NCBI GenBank assembly: GCA_011372835.1 | Contig: DSAJ01000053.1 | Coordinates: 1-6,010 of the forward strand | Direction of reading: 5' to 3' | From: Methanomicrobia archaeon | GTDB taxonomy: Archaea; Methanobacteriota_B; Thermococci; Methanofastidiosales; NM3 | DNA length: 6,010 bases | In this document: one piece after another, positions 4,279-6,010 of the stretch | Position numbering within the stretch: position 1 is the stretch's first letter | How the letters are laid out: every line of letters starts with the position of its first letter | Program-made: the position numbers and the translations under genes | Notes under the pieces: model-generated | Told to the model about the DNA's origin: nothing | The model's database searches: none | Seen by the model: the letters and a program-made list of their open reading frames with translations, nothing else

Positions 4279-4952
4279 CCGGCAAAAACACGGGTCGAGA
4301 TGAGCGAGCGTACATCATCGATTCCCAGTGGCGGTCCGTGCCCCGAATGAAACGTCGTGCATCCGCATGTCGCAAGAGCCCTGATGCTCTCGCGCAGCGC
4401 CCGCTCATCGTTGGCGAAGGGGGGATAGGGCGAGAATATGCGCATGTTAAAGAGCGTGTCGCCCACGATGCAGTCGCCACCCTCGAGCACCACGATCATC
4501 GAACCGTCCGTGTGGCCGGGGGAGTGAAACAGTGCGCCACGAACGCCATACAACAGGAGGTCGTAGGACGTGTTGACCACGATGGAGGGATCGACCGGAT
4601 CGAACCGGCCTCTGCCCTTCATGAGCGCATTGCAGATGCGGGAGATGATGCGGGTGATGAGCCTCGTTCCCCGTGGAAGCGGCGCGAATCCCTGCCTAAG
4701 GCAGTGCACATCGTCGTGATGAACGACCACCTTGGCCCCGAAGCGTTGCGCGACGTGTGCCAGATTTCCCACATGGTCCTCGTGGACATGGGTCACGACG
4801 ACGAGGTCTATCCTGTCCATGCCATCAAGCGCTCGCATGAGCGCATCGCGCGACGATGCTGGTCCGGTGTCGACGAGCATGACCCTCAAGCCAGATTTCA
4901 CGAGATATGCGTTCGAACGGCCAACGTTGATGCGAATGAGTTCGTCGCCCAT
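4275..4952 (-). CDS. MBL-fold metallo-hydrolase (glyoxalase II-like)
   Basis: This 225-residue cytoplasmic protein has all five metal-binding motifs of the metallo-beta-lactamase fold: Asp28 (VDTGPA), THVHEDHVG at 54-62 (His55, His57, Asp59, His60), His147 in SPGHTDGS, Asp165 in VGDTLF, and His205 in SGHGPP. The single-domain form with SPGHTDGS and GDTLF is typical of the glyoxalase II-like hydrolases that cut thioesters or similar bonds; the substrate cannot be read from the sequence. A helical insert rich in Arg and Ile (about 94-117) probably shapes the active site entrance. No signal peptide is present, so it is not a secreted antibiotic-resistance enzyme. The start is ATG at 4952, with a TATA box about 24 bp upstream (leaderless). 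The gene is divergent from the response-regulator gene across 55 bp and convergent with DUF504. Confidence 0.88.
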   Translation of the reverse strand: MGDELIRINVGRSNAYLVKSGLRVMLVDTGPASSRDALMRALDGMDRIDLVVVTHVHEDHVGNLAHVAQRFGAKVVVHHDDVHCLRQGFAPLPRGTRLITRIISRICNALMKGRGRFDPVDPSIVVNTSYDLLLYGVRGALFHSPGHTDGSMIVVLEGGDCIVGDTLFNMRIFSPYPPFANDERALRESIRALATCGCTTFHSGHGPPLGIDDVRSLISTRVFAG

Positions 4953-4967
4953 GCTTCATATTAGCAA

Positions 4968-4984
4968 ATACATATATTTTAAAT
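4968..4984. promoter_or_regulatory. bidirectional TATA region between MBL hydrolase and response regulator
   Basis: The A/T-only core ATATATTTTAAAT lies in the 55-bp gap between the two divergent start codons. TTTTAAAT (4977-4984) is 26-28 bp before the plus-strand ATG at 5008. The same tract read on the minus strand (AAAATATA) is about 24 bp before the ATG at 4952. One AT-rich element could therefore serve both genes, each as a leaderless mRNA. Confidence 0.5.
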
Positions 4985-5007
4985 GTACGAAGGAAGAAGG
5001 TTAAGAT

Positions 5008-6010
5008 ATGACGTCATTCTCCTTTTCCGGGAAACACGTTGCTGACGACGCCATGAAAATACTCCTTGTGGACGACGACGAGGATCTGCTCACCATTGCG
5101 AAAAACCTTCTCGAAAAAGACGGACCGCGACTGTCTATCGACGTGGCAATGGACGGCGAGGCTGCCTATGCATTGTTCATGAAGCACGGCTACGAGGCCG
5201 TCGTCTCCGACTACCAGATGCCAAAGATGGACGGACTGGAACTATTGCGCCGCATCAGGGAGAATGACGCGGAGATACCGTTCATACTGTTTACCGGCAA
5301 GGGACGGGAGGAGGTGGCGATCGAGGCGCTCAATCACGGAGCGAATCGCTACATACAAAAAAAGGGAGATCCAGCCACCCAATACGCCATGTTAAAGGAC
5401 GCAGTCATCAGGGAAATCCGCTCCAATCGCGCCCATGAGGCGCTGCGCGAAAGCGAGCACATGTTCAGGATGTTTACAGAACTTGCCCCCGTTGCCATCA
5501 TGATACACATGGACGAGCGTTGGGTCTATGTCAATCCTGCCGCAGAGAAGCTTATCGACCGCCTCGAGCACGAGATAGTGGGTTCGAGCATATGGGACAT
5601 CGTCCATCCCGATCACAGGGGGCTCATCGAGCGCCGACGCGATGACTGGCTTCATGGAAAACCGGAACGGGATGAGGTCGAGTTGAAGATCAACTGCGAA
5701 AAGGACATAAAATGGGCTGGGATGAAGGTACGGCCCATCACCTACAACAATAAAAAGGCCTTCCTCGTCGTCGCCATTGACATAACAGAACGAAAAAAGG
5801 CCGAAAATGCTCTCAAAGAGAGCGAGATCCTGTTCCAACGTCTGATCGATCAGGCGCCCGTTGGTATCATTCGCGTCGGCCTCAACGAAAACGTCCTTGA
5901 GGCGAACAGGGCGATGAGCGACCTGCTCGGATACGACCCCATGGAAATACAAACGAAGAATCCGAGACGGTTCGTCCATCCCGCGAACACGGAAATCCAC
6001 CGTAATAACG
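5008..6010 (+). CDS. response regulator with PAS sensor domains (3' end outside window)
   Basis: 334 residues are visible and the frame is still open at the window edge. Residues about 17-135 are a receiver domain: LLVDDDEDLL gives the acidic pocket (Asp23, Asp24), Asp68 in VVSDYQMPKMDG is the phospho-acceptor, Thr96 in LFTGKG and Lys118 in YIQKKG complete the active site. A first PAS domain spans about 149-262 and ends in the typical VVAIDITERKKAENALKESE linker. A second PAS domain begins at about 272 (LFQRLIDQAPVGIIRV) and is cut by the window end. A kinase or further PAS unit probably follows, as in similar archaeal proteins, but is not seen. The start at 5008 fits the TATA region at 4968-4984; GAAGG (4996-5000) could also act as a ribosome binding site, and ATG at 5053, directly before the receiver, is the alternative start. 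It likely acts in a two-component phosphorelay with an unidentified kinase. Confidence 0.9.
   Translation, partial: MTSFSFSGKHVADDAMKILLVDDDEDLLTIAKNLLEKDGPRLSIDVAMDGEAAYALFMKHGYEAVVSDYQMPKMDGLELLRRIRENDAEIPFILFTGKGREEVAIEALNHGANRYIQKKGDPATQYAMLKDAVIREIRSNRAHEALRESEHMFRMFTELAPVAIMIHMDERWVYVNPAAEKLIDRLEHEIVGSSIWDIVHPDHRGLIERRRDDWLHGKPERDEVELKINCEKDIKWAGMKVRPITYNNKKAFLVVAIDITERKKAENALKESEILFQRLIDQAPVGIIRVGLNENVLEANRAMSDLLGYDPMEIQTKNPRRFVHPANTEIHRNN

Noticed and set aside
4275..4952. Antibiotic-resistance beta-lactamase
   Set aside because: The fold is shared, but there is no signal peptide, and the SPGHTDGS and GDTLF context is that of glyoxalase II-like hydrolases.
3948..4964. 338-codon plus-strand open frame
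   Set aside because: It overlaps DUF504 in another frame and runs antisense to the MBL hydrolase with its intact metal site. No domain is recognisable in its translation.
5392..6000. 202-codon minus-strand open frame
   Set aside because: It is antisense to the PAS domains of the response regulator and shows no recognisable motifs.

Overview
The window is archaeal, most likely euryarchaeal. It carries the archaeal tRNA-dependent cysteine machinery, an archaeal DUF504 protein, TATA boxes 24-28 bp upstream of many start codons (leaderless mRNAs), and a response-regulator/PAS sensor of the kind common in methanogen-related lineages. I cannot fix the order. Thermoplasmata (including Methanomassiliicoccales) or Methanomicrobia-like groups are guesses from gene content.

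Layout, left to right. Positions 1-672 (minus strand) hold the possible start of an unknown gene and a small PAS-domain protein. Positions 673-1274 have no convincing gene. They contain promoters and an unusually hairpin-dense stretch (about 810-1108) that could be a structured RNA. Positions 1275-1715 (plus) encode a small membrane protein of unknown function, whose stop codon abuts the stop of the next, convergent operon. Positions 1716-3652 (minus) form a tight operon read right to left: a 59-residue SepCysE-like scaffold fragment, SepCysS, and a stand-alone ThiI-type PP-loop sulfurtransferase. Just upstream on the same strand, at 3830-3900, is tRNA-Cys(GCA). Positions 4015-4278 (plus) encode a DUF504 protein. 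It converges, with overlapping stop codons, on an MBL-fold hydrolase at 4275-4952 (minus). Divergent from the hydrolase, across a 55-bp gap, a response regulator with at least two PAS domains starts at 5008 and runs off the window.

The core is a cysteine and sulfur-transfer locus. tRNA-Cys is the substrate that SepRS (not in this window) charges with phosphoserine. SepCysS converts phosphoserine to cysteine on the tRNA, the SepCysE-like peptide would help complex assembly, and the sulfurtransferase could thiolate tRNA U8 or relay sulfur. SepCysS and the sulfurtransferase lie in the same reading frame, separated only by one UAG and two sense codons. If the organism reads UAG as pyrrolysine, or suppresses it, the two would form one fusion protein. 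A 15-bp inverted repeat between the TATA box and the presumed transcription start of the operon is a candidate operator.
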